Below are positions 23,410 through 34,810 of a stretch of 64,000 bases of DNA, piece after piece. The translations under genes and the position numbers were made by a program. The DNA lies in contig NZ_JBHSGR010000006.1 in assembly GCF_042654585.1 (NCBI RefSeq), positions 1 through 64,000 of the forward strand, given 5' to 3'. The stretch's first letter is position 1; each line of letters starts with the position of its first letter. This stretch comes from Geodermatophilus arenarius (GTDB lineage: Bacteria > Actinomycetota > Actinomycetes > Mycobacteriales > Geodermatophilaceae). Under the pieces are notes generated by a model. It saw only the letters and a list, made by a program, of their open reading frames with translations. It did no database searches and had not been told where the DNA came from.

Positions 23410-24012
23410 TCACAGCTCCGGGCCGCGCGCCCGGACCTCCTCCACCGAGGCCATGGCGTCGCGCAGCTCGGTCAGCCAGGCGTCGGCGTGCTGCCCGACC
23501 AGGCGCACGGCCCAGACCAGCGCCTCCGAGCGGGAGCGGGCGACGCCGGCGTCGACGAGCGTGTCGAGCACCAGCCGCTCGGGCTGGCGGAGCCGGGTCA
23601 TCACCGGCACCGAGGCGTTGGTGAACACCTCGCGGACGTCGCCGCACGAGGCGCCCCAGGCCACCGAGCGGCCGTAGCGCTCCTGGGCGGCGTCGGCGAT
23701 GGCCATCCGCTGGCCGCGGGTGTCCTCGCGGAAGCGGGCGATGCGGCCGGCGCGGGCGGCGGTGGGGTCGCCCTCGCCGGCGTCGGGCTCGGCGAGCGGG
23801 CCGACGACGGTGATCTCGTCCCGGTCGACGGTGATCTCGGCCGGCCCGGTGAACCAGCCGTCGGGCAGCCGCCCGGCGAACCAGCCGGCGACCTCGGCGC
23901 GGTCGACCGGCGGGGTGTCGCCCCCGCGGCCGCCCGGGCCGCGGCGGCGCCAGCCGGGGGCGCCCATGCGGGCGAAGGGTGAGTCGGCGAAGCGGTGGTG
24001 GTGTCCGTGCAC
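23410..24012 (-). CDS. Actinobacterial conserved protein with ribbon-helix-helix-like C-terminus
   Basis: This 200-residue protein starts with a His-rich MHGHHHRF sequence and a Gly/Arg-rich stretch. A middle domain (about 45-110) includes WFAGRLPDGWFTGPAEITVD strands. The C-terminal ~60 residues (RLRQPERLVLDTLVDAG, then RSRSEALVWAVRLVGQH) resemble a ribbon-helix-helix plus helix. I have seen this architecture as an unnamed actinobacterial family; no function is established. The ATG start has CTGGAGGAGG upstream. A short AT-rich inverted repeat lies 22 bp before the start and could be its own operator. The name transcription factor is not justified without more evidence. Confidence 0.72.
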   Translation of the reverse strand: MHGHHHRFADSPFARMGAPGWRRRGPGGRGGDTPPVDRAEVAGWFAGRLPDGWFTGPAEITVDRDEITVVGPLAEPDAGEGDPTAARAGRIARFREDTRGQRMAIADAAQERYGRSVAWGASCGDVREVFTNASVPVMTRLRQPERLVLDTLVDAGVARSRSEALVWAVRLVGQHADAWLTELRDAMASVEEVRARGPEL

Positions 24013-24034
24013 GACGGCCTCCTCCAGTGAGGTG

Positions 24035-24055
24035 CTTACGTGATTACACGGTAAG
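24035..24055 (-). promoter_or_regulatory. AT-rich imperfect inverted repeat, candidate operator/promoter
   Basis: CTTAC and GTAAG flank GTG-ATTA-CAC, giving nested imperfect dyads in an otherwise GC-dominated gap. It lies 22 bp upstream of the His-rich RHH-like gene and just after the stop of the DUF255 gene. It could be a promoter or an autoregulatory site. Confidence 0.4.
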
Positions 24056-24069
24056 ACCGCCGGGCGGGG

Positions 24070-26067
<1,998 letters not shown>

Positions 26068-26271
26068 GGTCCGGGGATACCCATCGTCACCCGGCGGCAA
26101 CGGGAAGGCGATGTGCCATGTCGTGTCGCGCCCGGGACGCCGTTTCCTGTCACTTCTCCACATCGGACGGTGTCCCGGATCGACGCCCGTGGGCGATCAG
26201 AGCCATGGCATCTGCGCCGCCGTCGGCGCATCCTCCCCGCGTCCGCATCCCCCTGACCCCGGGAGCCCACC

Positions 26272-26826
26272 ATGAGCACCACCCGCACCCGCACCGCCGT
26301 CGTCCTGGCCGCCGCCACGGCCGCCCTCGGCCTCGCCCTGCCCTCCGCCTCCGCCGCCTCGTGCAGCACGGCGTGGGGCTCCCAGCCGGAGACCGTCTCC
26401 GACGGCGGCGGCGGCACCCTCGACGACGTCCGCGCCGGCCGCCACGACTGCTACGACCGGCTGGTCCTGGACCTCGACGGGATCGACGCCGCCGACGTGG
26501 GCTACGACGTCCGGTACGTGCCCCAGGTCGTGCAGGACGGCTCGGGCCGGCCCGTGCCCCTGCGCGGGGCGGCCGACCTGCAGGTCGTCGTGCACACCCC
26601 CGGGCACACCGACGCCGGGGCGGCGACCTACGACCCGCGCACCGACGCCGAGGCCGTCGCCGTCGGCGGCTACCGCACCTTCCGGCAGGTCGCCTACGCC
26701 GGCTCGTTCGAGGGCAGCAGCACCGTCGGACTCGGCGTCCGCGCCCGCCTGCCGTTCCGCGTGCTGGTCCTCGACGGTCCCGGCGACGGCTCGCGCCTCG
26801 TCGTCGACGTCGCGCACACCTGGTGA
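26272..26826 (+). CDS. Secreted AMIN-like domain protein
   Basis: This 184-residue protein has a clear signal peptide (about 1-29, ending SASA-A). A mature beta-rich domain has paired cysteines in AASCSTAWGSQ and RHDCYDRLVLDL, the AMIN-like family pattern (conserved W-G-S, H-x-CYDR and the C-terminal RLVVDVAHTW). AMIN-type domains often bind cell wall or localise enzymes; the exact ligand is unknown. It is divergent from the DUF255 gene with a 204-bp gap in which I see no clear promoter. A bidirectional hairpin follows its stop. Confidence 0.85.
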   Translation: MSTTRTRTAVVLAAATAALGLALPSASAASCSTAWGSQPETVSDGGGGTLDDVRAGRHDCYDRLVLDLDGIDAADVGYDVRYVPQVVQDGSGRPVPLRGAADLQVVVHTPGHTDAGAATYDPRTDAEAVAVGGYRTFRQVAYAGSFEGSSTVGLGVRARLPFRVLVLDGPGDGSRLVVDVAHTW

Positions 26827-26833
26827 GCACCAC

Positions 26834-26863
26834 GACCGGGCCGGGACCACCCCCGGCCCGGTC
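26834..26863. terminator. Bidirectional hairpin between convergent genes
   Basis: A perfect 12-bp stem (26834-26845 with 26852-26863) closes a 6-base loop, midway between the stops of the AMIN-like gene (+) and the small membrane gene (-). It can serve both directions. Confidence 0.7.
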
Positions 26864-26875
26864 GGCCCGCCGGCG

Positions 26876-27238
26876 TCAGCGCGCCGGCGGGTCCGTCCGG
26901 TCGTCGCGCCCGGGGGCGCTCCGCTTCGGTCCCTCGATGGCGCGGGGCGCGCGGCGCAGGTCGTCGAGCAGGTCCTGACCGGGCCGGCGCGGCGGGTCGA
27001 CCAGCTCCGCCGGGGTGTCGGGGACGACGACCTGCGGGTGGTCGTCCTCCGGCTCGAAGCTGCGCGGGATCCGCTTGAGGTGCCGGTTCATCGACCGGAC
27101 CAGCAGGAACACGGCGAGCAGCAGGACCAGGGTGAGGAACAGCCCGAACGGGCCGGACTTGCCGACGTCCTCGGGCAGCTGCTCCTCGGCGGCCAGGACC
27201 GCCCCGGCCAGCGCGCCGCTCACCAGCCCGGTGGTCAC
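26876..27238 (-). CDS. Small single-pass membrane protein downstream of mca
   Basis: This 120-residue protein starts at GTG 27238, overlapping the mca stop by four bases (GTGA). It has an N-terminal Ala-rich segment, one strong membrane helix (about 30-48: FGLFLTLVLLLAVFLLVRS), then a charged Pro/Arg/Asp-rich cytoplasmic tail. It matches the small hydrophobic protein encoded beside mca in mycobacteria (Rv1083) by position and layout. The function is unknown; translational coupling to mca is the main clue. The frame upstream of 27238 is a shadow of mca. Confidence 0.8.
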   Translation of the reverse strand: MTTGLVSGALAGAVLAAEEQLPEDVGKSGPFGLFLTLVLLLAVFLLVRSMNRHLKRIPRSFEPEDDHPQVVVPDTPAELVDPPRRPGQDLLDDLRRAPRAIEGPKRSAPGRDDRTDPPAR

Positions 27239-28122
27239 GGGACCGGCACCTCGCTGCGGATGCCGGCGAACAGGTCGTCCTCCGGCAGCGTCGAGTCCAC
27301 CAGCGAGCGGGCCAGCTCGTAGTCCTCGGTCGGCCACACCCGCTGCTGCAGGTCCATCGGGCAGGCGAACCAGCGGCCGTTCGGGTCGATCTGGGTGGCG
27401 TGCGCGATCAGCGCGGCGTCCCGCACCGGGAAGTACTCGGCGCACGGGACGCGGGTGGTGACGCGGTGGCTCATGTCGCGCTCCGGGTCCCAGTTCGCCA
27501 GCCACTCGGCGTAGGGCGACTCGGCTCCGGTCTCGAGCATCGCCTCGTGCAGCGCCCGCGTCCGGGTCAGCGTGAAGCCCATGTGGTAGTAGAGCTTACT
27601 CGGCTGCCAGGGCTCGCCCAGCTCGGGGTAGCGCTCCGGGTCACCGGCCGCCTCGAAGGCGTGCACCGAGACCTCGTGGGTCTTGATGTGGTCGGGGTGC
27701 GGGTAGCCACCGCGCTCGTCGTAGGTGAGCACGACCTGCGGGCGGAACCGGCGGATCAGCGCCACCAGCGGCGCGGCCGCCTCCTCGGTGGGGACCAGCG
27801 CGAAGCAGCCCTCGGGCAGCGGCGGCAGCGGGTCGCCCTCGGGCAGGCCGGAGTCGACGAACCCGAGGAACTCCTGCTGGACGCCGAGGATCTCCCGGGC
27901 CCGGGCCATCTCCTCGACGCGCAGCTGCGGCAGGCGCTCCCAGATCTCCGGGCGGTCCAGCGAGGGGTTCAGCACCGAGCCGCGCTCACCGCCGGTGCAG
28001 GTCGCCACCATCACCTCGACGCCCTCGGCGACGTACTTCGCCATCGTCGCCGCGCCCTTGCTCGACTCGTCGTCGGGGTGGGCGTGCACGGCGAGCAGGC
28101 GCAACTGGTCGGCGTCGGTCAC
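27235..28122 (-). CDS. mca: Mycothiol S-conjugate amidase
   Basis: This 295-residue LmbE/MshB-fold zinc amidase has the metal motif AVHAHPDDESSKG near the N-terminus, ATCTGGERGS, the TYDERGGYPHPDHIKTHEVS block with the third ligand, and a C-terminal region typical of Mca rather than MshB (LYYHMGFTL, HRVTTRV). Mca cleaves mycothiol-toxin conjugates to a mercapturic acid and GlcN-Ins, so the host makes mycothiol. The start has GGGGAGGTGACC upstream. It is divergent from greA and followed by an overlapping small membrane gene, the same order as in mycobacteria. Confidence 0.95.
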   Translation of the reverse strand: MTDADQLRLLAVHAHPDDESSKGAATMAKYVAEGVEVMVATCTGGERGSVLNPSLDRPEIWERLPQLRVEEMARAREILGVQQEFLGFVDSGLPEGDPLPPLPEGCFALVPTEEAAAPLVALIRRFRPQVVLTYDERGGYPHPDHIKTHEVSVHAFEAAGDPERYPELGEPWQPSKLYYHMGFTLTRTRALHEAMLETGAESPYAEWLANWDPERDMSHRVTTRVPCAEYFPVRDAALIAHATQIDPNGRWFACPMDLQQRVWPTEDYELARSLVDSTLPEDDLFAGIRSEVPVP

Positions 28123-28270
28123 CTCCCCAGTGTCCCCCGACGCGCCGACGGAACGCCGCCGACGGGTCCCCCGGAGGGCTGGATGTGGTGCCTGTCACGG
28201 GATGCTCCGGTACCGTCCGCTCCCCGGCAGGGAGCGGATCGCGTCCCTGCACGGGCCGCCCGGCCGGTGT

Positions 28271-28276
28271 TAGCTT
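28271..28276 (+). promoter_or_regulatory. Candidate -10 box for greA
   Basis: TAGCTT in GTGTTAGCTTGG lies in the 219-bp mca-greA gap and would give a leader of about 60 bases. A small hairpin with stem CCGCTCCC/GGGAGCGG lies upstream near 28218-28238. No convincing -35 is seen. Confidence 0.4.
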
Positions 28277-28341
28277 GGCCGGATCGACGTCGCCGCCTCC
28301 CGACCGGGACGCGGCTCCCGAGCTGTGCAGGAGTACCCCGC

Positions 28342-28842
28342 GTGACCACCCCCACTGAGAACGAGCAGGGCATCTGGCTGACCCAGGAGGCCCACGACCG
28401 GCTGAAGGCCGAGCTCGACCAGTTGGTGGCCGGCCGGCCCGCCATGGCCGCCGAGATCAACGCCCGCCGCGAGGAGGGCGACCTCAAGGAGAACGGTGGC
28501 TACCACGCCGCCAAGGAGGAGCAGGGCAAGCAGGAGGGCCGGATCCGGCAGCTGACCGACCTGCTCCGCAAGGCGCGCGTGGGCGAGCCGCCGACGACGG
28601 CCACCACCGCCGAGCTCGGCACCGTCATCACCATCCGCTTCCAGGGCGACGACGAGACCGAGAAGTTCCTGCTCGGCTCCCGCGAGATCGCGGGCACCAC
28701 GGACCTCGCCGTCTACTCGCCGGAGTCGGCGATGGGCTCGGCGATCCTCGGCGCGAAGCCGGGCACCTCGGTCACCTACCAGGCGCCCAACGGCCGCGAC
28801 ATCACCGTCGAGGTCGTCGCCGTCGAGCCGTTCGTCCCCTGA
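28342..28842 (+). CDS. greA: Transcription elongation factor GreA
   Basis: This 166-residue protein is read from GTG 28342 with CAGGAG 8 bases upstream. The N-terminal coiled coil holds the acidic tip residues in AEINARREEGDLKENGGYHAAKEEQ, the signature that enters the RNA polymerase secondary channel and stimulates transcript cleavage. The C-terminal FKBP-like domain has SPESAMGSAILGAKPGTSVTY. Length is normal (about 158-164 in relatives). It is divergent from mca, as in mycobacteria (Rv1080c/Rv1082), though the intervening membrane gene is absent here. Confidence 0.96.
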   Translation: MTTPTENEQGIWLTQEAHDRLKAELDQLVAGRPAMAAEINARREEGDLKENGGYHAAKEEQGKQEGRIRQLTDLLRKARVGEPPTTATTAELGTVITIRFQGDDETEKFLLGSREIAGTTDLAVYSPESAMGSAILGAKPGTSVTYQAPNGRDITVEVVAVEPFVP

Positions 28843-28856
28843 CCCGGCCCCGCGTC

Positions 28857-29177
28857 GTGGCCCGCTCCCGGCGGGCGGAGAACACCGGCTTCGTCTGCGT
28901 GCACTGCGCCGCCGACGTCCCCGCGAACACCGACGGGCACTACCGCAACCACTGCCCGGTGTGCCTGTGGTCGCTACACGTCGACGACCTGCCCGGCGAC
29001 CGCGCCAGCGACTGCCGGCAGCCGATGCAGCCGATCGGCCTGGTGGAGAAGTCCGGCAAGGGCTGGCAGGTGGTGCACCGCTGCACGGCGTGCGGTCACC
29101 GCCAGCCCAACCGGCTCGTCCGCGACGGCGACGCCCCCGACGACCTGGACCTGGTCCTCTCGCTCCCCTGGTTGTAG
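28857..29177 (+). CDS. RNHCP domain protein
   Basis: This 106-residue protein has the RNHCP signature: FVCVHC, then HYRNHCPVCLWSLHVD, DRASDC and HRCTACGHRQPNRL. It therefore has two CxxC zinc-ribbon pairs plus the RNHCP block. The family is small and uncharacterised. GTG 28857 lies 14 bp after the greA stop, so it may be read from the greA promoter. It converges with the M3 peptidase gene, with a copy of the 74-bp element filling the gap. Confidence 0.9.
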   Translation: MARSRRAENTGFVCVHCAADVPANTDGHYRNHCPVCLWSLHVDDLPGDRASDCRQPMQPIGLVEKSGKGWQVVHRCTACGHRQPNRLVRDGDAPDDLDLVLSLPWL

Positions 29178-29181
29178 GCCG

Positions 29182-29255
29182 CCGCTCCCGGGGCGTTCCT
29201 CGCGGTCCGGCGGTGCTGCAGGACCCCCGGAGGACGAGGAACGCTCCAGGAGCGG
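29182..29255 (+). repeat. 74-bp palindromic repeat element, copy C
   Basis: It aligns without gaps to copy B (about 61 of 74 identical by eye), including the invariant GGTGCTGCAG core and the GGAGGACGAGGAACG block. Arms CCGCTCC and GGAGCGG pair. It fills the 84-bp gap between the convergent RNHCP and M3 peptidase genes, 4 bp from one stop and 6 bp from the other. Confidence 0.8.
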
Positions 29256-29261
29256 ACGCGC

Positions 29262-31313
29262 TCAGGCGGGCGCCAGCCCGCGGCGGCGGAGCAGGGGTGC
29301 CGGGTCGGCGTCGCGTCCGCGGACGGCGCGGAAGGCCTCCAGCGGATCCACCGACCCGCCGCGGGACAGCAGCCGCTCGCGGAAGACGTCGCCGTTCTCC
29401 CGCCGCAGGCCCCCGTTCTCCCGGAACCACTCGACGGTGTCGGCGTCGAGCACCTCCGACCAGATGTAGGAGTAGTAACCCGCCGCGTAGCCGCCGGCGA
29501 AGACGTGCTGGAAGTACGTCGTCCGGTAGCGCGGCGGCACCAGGTCGGAGGCGACGCCGGCCGCCTCGAGCGCCCGCCGCTCGAACTCCGCCGGGTCGCC
29601 GATCTCGGTCTCCGGGGTGATCCGGTGCCAGGCCTGGTCCAGCAGCGTCGCGGCGAGGTACTCCAGCGTCGCGAACCCCTCGCCCCACAGCCGGGCGGCG
29701 TCGAGCGCCTCGACGGCGGACGACGGCAGCGGCTCCCCCGTCTCGACGTGCCGCGCGTAGTGCGCGAGCACCTCCGGCCACAGCGCCCACACCTCGTTGA
29801 CCTGGCTCGGGAACTCGACGAAGTCCCGCGGCACCGCGGTCCCGGCGAAGCGCGGGTAGGTCACGGCGGAGCTCAGCCCGTGCAGCGCGTGGCCGAACTC
29901 GTGGAACAGCGTGTCGACCTCGTCGAGGGTCAGCAGCGTCGGCCGCCCCTCGGGCGCGCGGGCCACGTTGAGGTTGTTGACGACGACCGGCCGGGTGCCC
30001 AGCAGCCGCGACTGGGAGACGAACGAGCTCATCCACGCGCCGCCGCGCTTGCCCTCGCGCGCGGTGAAGTCGCCGAGGTAGAGGCCGACCGCCTCGCCGT
30101 CGGGACCGCTGACCTCCCACACGCGGACGTCGGGGTGGTAGCCGGCGAGGTCCGGGCGGGGGGTGAACCGGAAGCCGTAGAGCAGCTCCGCGGCGCGGAA
30201 GACGCCGTCGACGAGCACCCGGTCCAGCTCGAACCACGACCGCAGCGCGGCGGTGTCGACCGAGTACCGCTCCGCGCGCACCCGCTCGCTGTAGAAGGCC
30301 CAGTCCCAGGGCGCGAGCTCCGCGACGCCGTCGCGGGCGGCGACCTCGGCCAGCACCGCGGCCTCCGCCCGCGCGTTCGCCGTCGACGGGCCGACCATCG
30401 GGGTGAGCATCGCGTCGACGGCGGCGGTGCTGCCGGCGGTCTGGTCGGCGAGGACCAGGTCGGCGTGGGTGGCGAAGCCGAGCAGCCGGGCGCGCTCGGC
30501 CCGCACCCGGGCGATCCGGACGGCCACCGGCCCGTTGTCGTGCTCTCCGGACGACGCGCGGGTCACCGACGCCTCGAACACGCGGCGGCGCAGCTCCCGG
30601 TCCCGCAGCTTGGCCAGCACCGGCTGGCCGGTGGGCAGCAGCAGCGGCAGCACGTACCCGTCCAGGCCGCGGTCGGCGGCGGCGGCGACCTCCTCCTCGG
30701 ACAGCCCGTCGAGCTCGGCGGCATCCGCGACCCGGACGGCGGCGGCCTCGGTGGCCAGCTGCAGGTTCTGCCCGAACTGCGTGGACAGCTCCGACAGCTC
30801 CCGGTTCAGCCCCGACAGCCGGGCGCGGCCGGCCCCGTCGAGCCGGGCGCCGGCCAGCACCCGGTCGAGGTGGTGCCGCTCCACCAGCCGGACCGCCTCG
30901 GGGTCCAGGTCCGCGGAGTGCCGGTCGGCGTGCACGGCGTCGACGCGGGCGAACAGCGCGGGGTCCAGCCGCAGCGCGTCGGCGTGCGCGGCCTCCAGCG
31001 GCGCGAGCTCGCGCTCGATCTCCCGCAGCCGCGGCGAGGACAGCGACGAGGACAGGTTGCCGAACACCGCCTCGGCCCGGCGCAGCAGCGCGCCGGAGCG
31101 CTCGAGGGCCTCGATCGTGTTCGCGAAGGTCGGCGGCTCGGCCGAGCCGGTGATCGCGGCGATCTCCGCGCGCTGCTCGGCCATCCCGGCCAGGACCGCC
31201 TCGCGGCAGTGCTCGAGGGTGATGTCGGCGAACGGCGGCAGCCCGTACGGCAGCGGCGACTCGGCGAACAGCGGGTTGTCAGCGGACACGGCGGGGGCGG
31301 ACTCGGCGCTCAT
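29262..31313 (-). CDS. dcp: M3 family metallopeptidase (peptidyl-dipeptidase Dcp / oligopeptidase A type)
   Basis: This 683-residue protein is read from ATG 31313. The zinc site is LFHEFGHALHGL (HExxH) near residue 460, followed by the third ligand in the DFVEFPSQVNE motif. N-terminal helices (NPLFAESPLPYGLPPFADI, the family start) form the M3 channel. It hydrolyses short peptides in the cytosol. Length fits Dcp/OpdA (about 680). The in-frame region upstream to 31964 has no family features and overlaps an intergenic hairpin, so ATG 31313 is preferred. Confidence 0.94.
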   Translation of the reverse strand: MSAESAPAVSADNPLFAESPLPYGLPPFADITLEHCREAVLAGMAEQRAEIAAITGSAEPPTFANTIEALERSGALLRRAEAVFGNLSSSLSSPRLREIERELAPLEAAHADALRLDPALFARVDAVHADRHSADLDPEAVRLVERHHLDRVLAGARLDGAGRARLSGLNRELSELSTQFGQNLQLATEAAAVRVADAAELDGLSEEEVAAAADRGLDGYVLPLLLPTGQPVLAKLRDRELRRRVFEASVTRASSGEHDNGPVAVRIARVRAERARLLGFATHADLVLADQTAGSTAAVDAMLTPMVGPSTANARAEAAVLAEVAARDGVAELAPWDWAFYSERVRAERYSVDTAALRSWFELDRVLVDGVFRAAELLYGFRFTPRPDLAGYHPDVRVWEVSGPDGEAVGLYLGDFTAREGKRGGAWMSSFVSQSRLLGTRPVVVNNLNVARAPEGRPTLLTLDEVDTLFHEFGHALHGLSSAVTYPRFAGTAVPRDFVEFPSQVNEVWALWPEVLAHYARHVETGEPLPSSAVEALDAARLWGEGFATLEYLAATLLDQAWHRITPETEIGDPAEFERRALEAAGVASDLVPPRYRTTYFQHVFAGGYAAGYYSYIWSEVLDADTVEWFRENGGLRRENGDVFRERLLSRGGSVDPLEAFRAVRGRDADPAPLLRRRGLAPA

Positions 31314-31344
31314 CGCCGTCCATCCTGCGCCGCCCCGGAGCGTC

Positions 31345-31391
31345 GGACACGGGTGACCCGGAACCGGCGAGGTCCCGGGCCACCCGTGTCC
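31345..31391. terminator. 17-bp stem hairpin upstream of M3 peptidase gene
   Basis: GGACACGGGTGACCCGG at 31345-31361 pairs with 31375-31391 with one A-C mismatch around a 13-base loop. It lies 31 bp upstream of the peptidase start and downstream of the ABC permease gene, both on the minus strand. It fits a terminator of the exporter operon. Confidence 0.55.
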
Positions 31392-31396
31392 AGGCA

Positions 31397-31424
31397 TGAC
31401 ACCGCGGTCCTGACACCGCGGTCC
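31397..31424. repeat. Two tandem 14-bp direct repeats
   Basis: TGACACCGCGGTCC occurs twice in immediate succession (31397-31410, 31411-31424). Each unit contains ACCGCGGT, itself a perfect palindrome, giving two equal-phase dyads 14 bp apart. It lies in the 239-bp gap between the ABC permease and peptidase genes and could be a tandem operator. Confidence 0.6.
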
Positions 31425-31552
31425 TCCCGGACCGCACCGCGACCACGTGCCGTCCCGGCTGCCGCCGAGCCGGACCCGCCGCTCCTCGCGGAGGCCTCCG
31501 GCCCCCACGCGTCCCGGCGACGGCGGCTCCGCCGCCGGGACGAGCGCGCGGA

Positions 31553-32358
31553 TCAGCGGCTGGCGGTGCGCTGGTAGAGGCGGACCGACAGCGGCACGAA
31601 CACCGCGAGGATGACCGCCGTCCAGATCAGCGTGTACAGCACCGGGTTCTGCAGCGGCCACGCGTCGGGCACCGGGTAGCCGGCGGGCACGTTGCCGAAC
31701 AGCTCCCGCGCGGCCAGCGTCACCGAGGAGACGGGGTTCCACTCGGCGAAGGTGCGCAGCACCGCCGGGAAGGTCTCCAGCGGCACGAAGGTGTTGGCGA
31801 TGAACGTCAGCGGGAAGATCACGATGAAGCTGGCGTTGTTCACCACCTCCGGCGTGCGTACCAGCAGCCCCACCACCGCCATCAGCCACGAGATCGCGTA
31901 GGCGAACACGAGCAGCACGAGGAACCCGCCCACCGCCTCGCCGATCGAGGAGTTGATCCGCCACCCGACCACCAGGCCGGTCAGCGCCATCACCGTGATC
32001 GAGATGACGTTGAGCCCGGAGTCGGCGATCGTGCGCCCGACCAGCACCGCCGACCGGGACATCGGCAGCGACCGGAACCGGTCGATCAGCCCCTTCTGCA
32101 GGTCCTCGGCGATGCTCGCGCCGGTGACGGTCGACCCGAAGACGACGGTCTGCGCGAAGATGCCCGGCAGCAGGAACTCCGCGTAGCTGATGCCCGGCGG
32201 CAGCCCGCCGATGGCGCCGCCGAACACGTAGCGGAACAGCACCACGAACATGATCGGCGACAGCGTCGCGAACACGATCAGGTCGGGCACCCGCTTGACC
32301 TTGATCAGGTTGCGCTTGGTGATGACGACGCTGTCGGACAGCGTCGCGGCCAGCGAGG

Positions 32359-32362
<4 letters not shown>
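31553..32362 (-). CDS. ABC-2 type transporter permease (DrrB-like)
   Basis: This 269-residue protein is read from ATG 32362, overlapping the ATPase stop by four bases. It has about six membrane helices and the ABC-2 pattern: NLIKVKRVPDLIVFATLSPIMFVVLF at the start, SYAEFLLPGIFAQTVVFGS, and the extracytoplasmic FVPLETFPAVLRTFAEWNP loop typical of daunorubicin-type exporters. With the upstream ATPase it forms a two-gene exporter for a drug or lipid; the substrate cannot be read from sequence. The in-frame region upstream of 32362 is a shadow of the ATPase. Confidence 0.9.
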
Positions 32363-33363
<1,001 letters not shown>

Positions 33364-33370
33364 GACAGGG

Positions 33371-33376
33371 AAACTA
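33371..33376 (-). promoter_or_regulatory. -10 box of leaderless ABC exporter promoter
   Basis: TAGTTT on the minus strand ends 7 bases before the ATG of the ATPase gene, so the transcript would begin at the start codon. No ribosome site is seen in between. Confidence 0.55.
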
Positions 33377-33510
33377 GGTGTGAGCACCGACACTTCCCGA
33401 GTCCTTTTCGCGACCCGCGAACGACCCGACGCCTGCTGTTCTCTCCCACGACACCTCTCCCTGTCCGACGGTCCCGGAGGGCAGACCGACGGACGCGGGA
33501 GAAGTGAGCG

Positions 33511-34725
33511 CTAGGCCTCCGAGACGGCGAAGCCGGCCTGCTCGAGCGCGCCGGCGACGGTCCGCGCGTGGTCCGGGCCGCGGGTCTCGAGGACGACGAA
33601 CACCTCGACCTGCCCGAGGTCCAGGCGCGTCGCCGTCCGCTCGTGCTCGACCTCGAGGACGTTCGCGCCGGCCTCGGCCAGGACGGCGAGCACCGCGGCC
33701 AGCGACCCCGGCCGGTCGGGGACGGCCAGGCGCAGCCGCAGGTACCGGCCGGCGGCGGCCATGCCGTGCTGGACCACCTTCATCATCAGCACCGGGTCGA
33801 CGTTGCCGCCAGACACCACGGCGACCACCGGCGGCCGGAACACCTCCGGCTCGGCCATCACGGCCGCGACCGCGGCCACCCCGGCCGGCTCGACGACGAG
33901 CTTGGCCCGCTCCAGGCAGAACAGCAGCGCGCGGGAGAGGTCCTCCTCCCCCACCGTGCGCACGTCGTCGACCAGGTCGCGGACGTGCGCGAGGGTGAGG
34001 TCGCTGGGCGCGCCGACGGCGATCCCGTCGGCCATCGTGGACACCCCGGTCAGCGCCACCGGCCGCCCGACGGCCAGCGACCCGGGGAAGGCGGCGGCCC
34101 CGGCCGCCTGCACCGCCACGACCCGCGCCTCGGGCCGCCGTGCCCGCACCGCGGCGGCCACCCCGGACACCAGCCCGCCGCCGCCGGTGCAGACGACGAC
34201 GGTGGCGACGTCGGGGCACTGCTCGAGCAGCTCCAGCCCGACCGTCCCCTGCCCGGCGATGACGTCGGGGTGGTCGAAGGGGTGGATGAACACCGCCCCG
34301 GTCGCCCCGGCGTGCTCGACGGCGGCCGCCAGCGCCGCGGTCAGGTCGACCCCGACCAGGCGCGCGTCGGCGCCGTAGCCACGGGTGGCGGCGACCTTCG
34401 GCAGCGGCGCGGACTCGGGCATGAACACCGTGGCGCGGACACCGAGCATCCGGGCGGCCAGCGCCACCCCCTGCGCGTGGTTGCCGGCGCTGGCCGCGAC
34501 GACCCCGCGGGCCCGCTCCTCCGCGGTCAGCCGGGACAGCCGCACGTAGGCGCCGCGGAACTTGAACGAGCCGGTGTGCTGCAGGTTCTCGCACTTGAGG
34601 TGCACCGGACCGCCGACCCGCTCGGCCAGCGCCCGCGAGTGCTCCAGCGGCGTGCGCCGGGCGACCCCGTCGAGCAGCCCGGCGGCGGCGACGACGTCGG
34701 CTCCGGTGACCAGCTCCGCTCCCAT
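33511..34725 (-). CDS. ilvA: Threonine ammonia-lyase, biosynthetic, with C-terminal ACT domain
   Basis: This 404-residue PLP enzyme is read from ATG 34725. The PLP lysine lies in GSFKFRGAY (near residue 60), with the SAGNHAQGVA substrate loop and the glycine loop CTGGGGLVSG. A C-terminal ACT-like domain (about 325-404) begins at LRLRLAVPDRPGSLAAVL. It deaminates threonine to 2-oxobutanoate, the first step to isoleucine. With one ACT-type domain it resembles the shorter IlvA/TdcB-ACT form. It is divergent from the AAA+ ATPase gene. Confidence 0.93.
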   Translation of the reverse strand: MGAELVTGADVVAAAGLLDGVARRTPLEHSRALAERVGGPVHLKCENLQHTGSFKFRGAYVRLSRLTAEERARGVVAASAGNHAQGVALAARMLGVRATVFMPESAPLPKVAATRGYGADARLVGVDLTAALAAAVEHAGATGAVFIHPFDHPDVIAGQGTVGLELLEQCPDVATVVVCTGGGGLVSGVAAAVRARRPEARVVAVQAAGAAAFPGSLAVGRPVALTGVSTMADGIAVGAPSDLTLAHVRDLVDDVRTVGEEDLSRALLFCLERAKLVVEPAGVAAVAAVMAEPEVFRPPVVAVVSGGNVDPVLMMKVVQHGMAAAGRYLRLRLAVPDRPGSLAAVLAVLAEAGANVLEVEHERTATRLDLGQVEVFVVLETRGPDHARTVAGALEQAGFAVSEA

Positions 34726-34797
34726 GCCCCGATCCTCGCAGGGAGCGCGATCCCGACCCGGCCGACGCAGCGGCTCCCGCATCGTGCCTGGTCGTCG

Positions 34798-34803
34798 TAC
34801 CGT
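34798..34803 (+). promoter_or_regulatory. -10 box of leaderless promoter for the AAA+ ATPase gene
   Basis: TACCGT ends 7 bases before GTG 34811. This matches the spacing of other apparent leaderless starts in the window and supports 34811 over GTG 34802, which lies inside the box. Confidence 0.5.
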
Positions 34804-34810
34804 GGCTGAG

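Noticed and set aside
26118..26978. Open frames opposite and overlapping the AMIN-like gene
   Set aside because: They are Arg/Gly-rich with no signal or motif; the AMIN-like frame has a signal peptide and paired cysteines.
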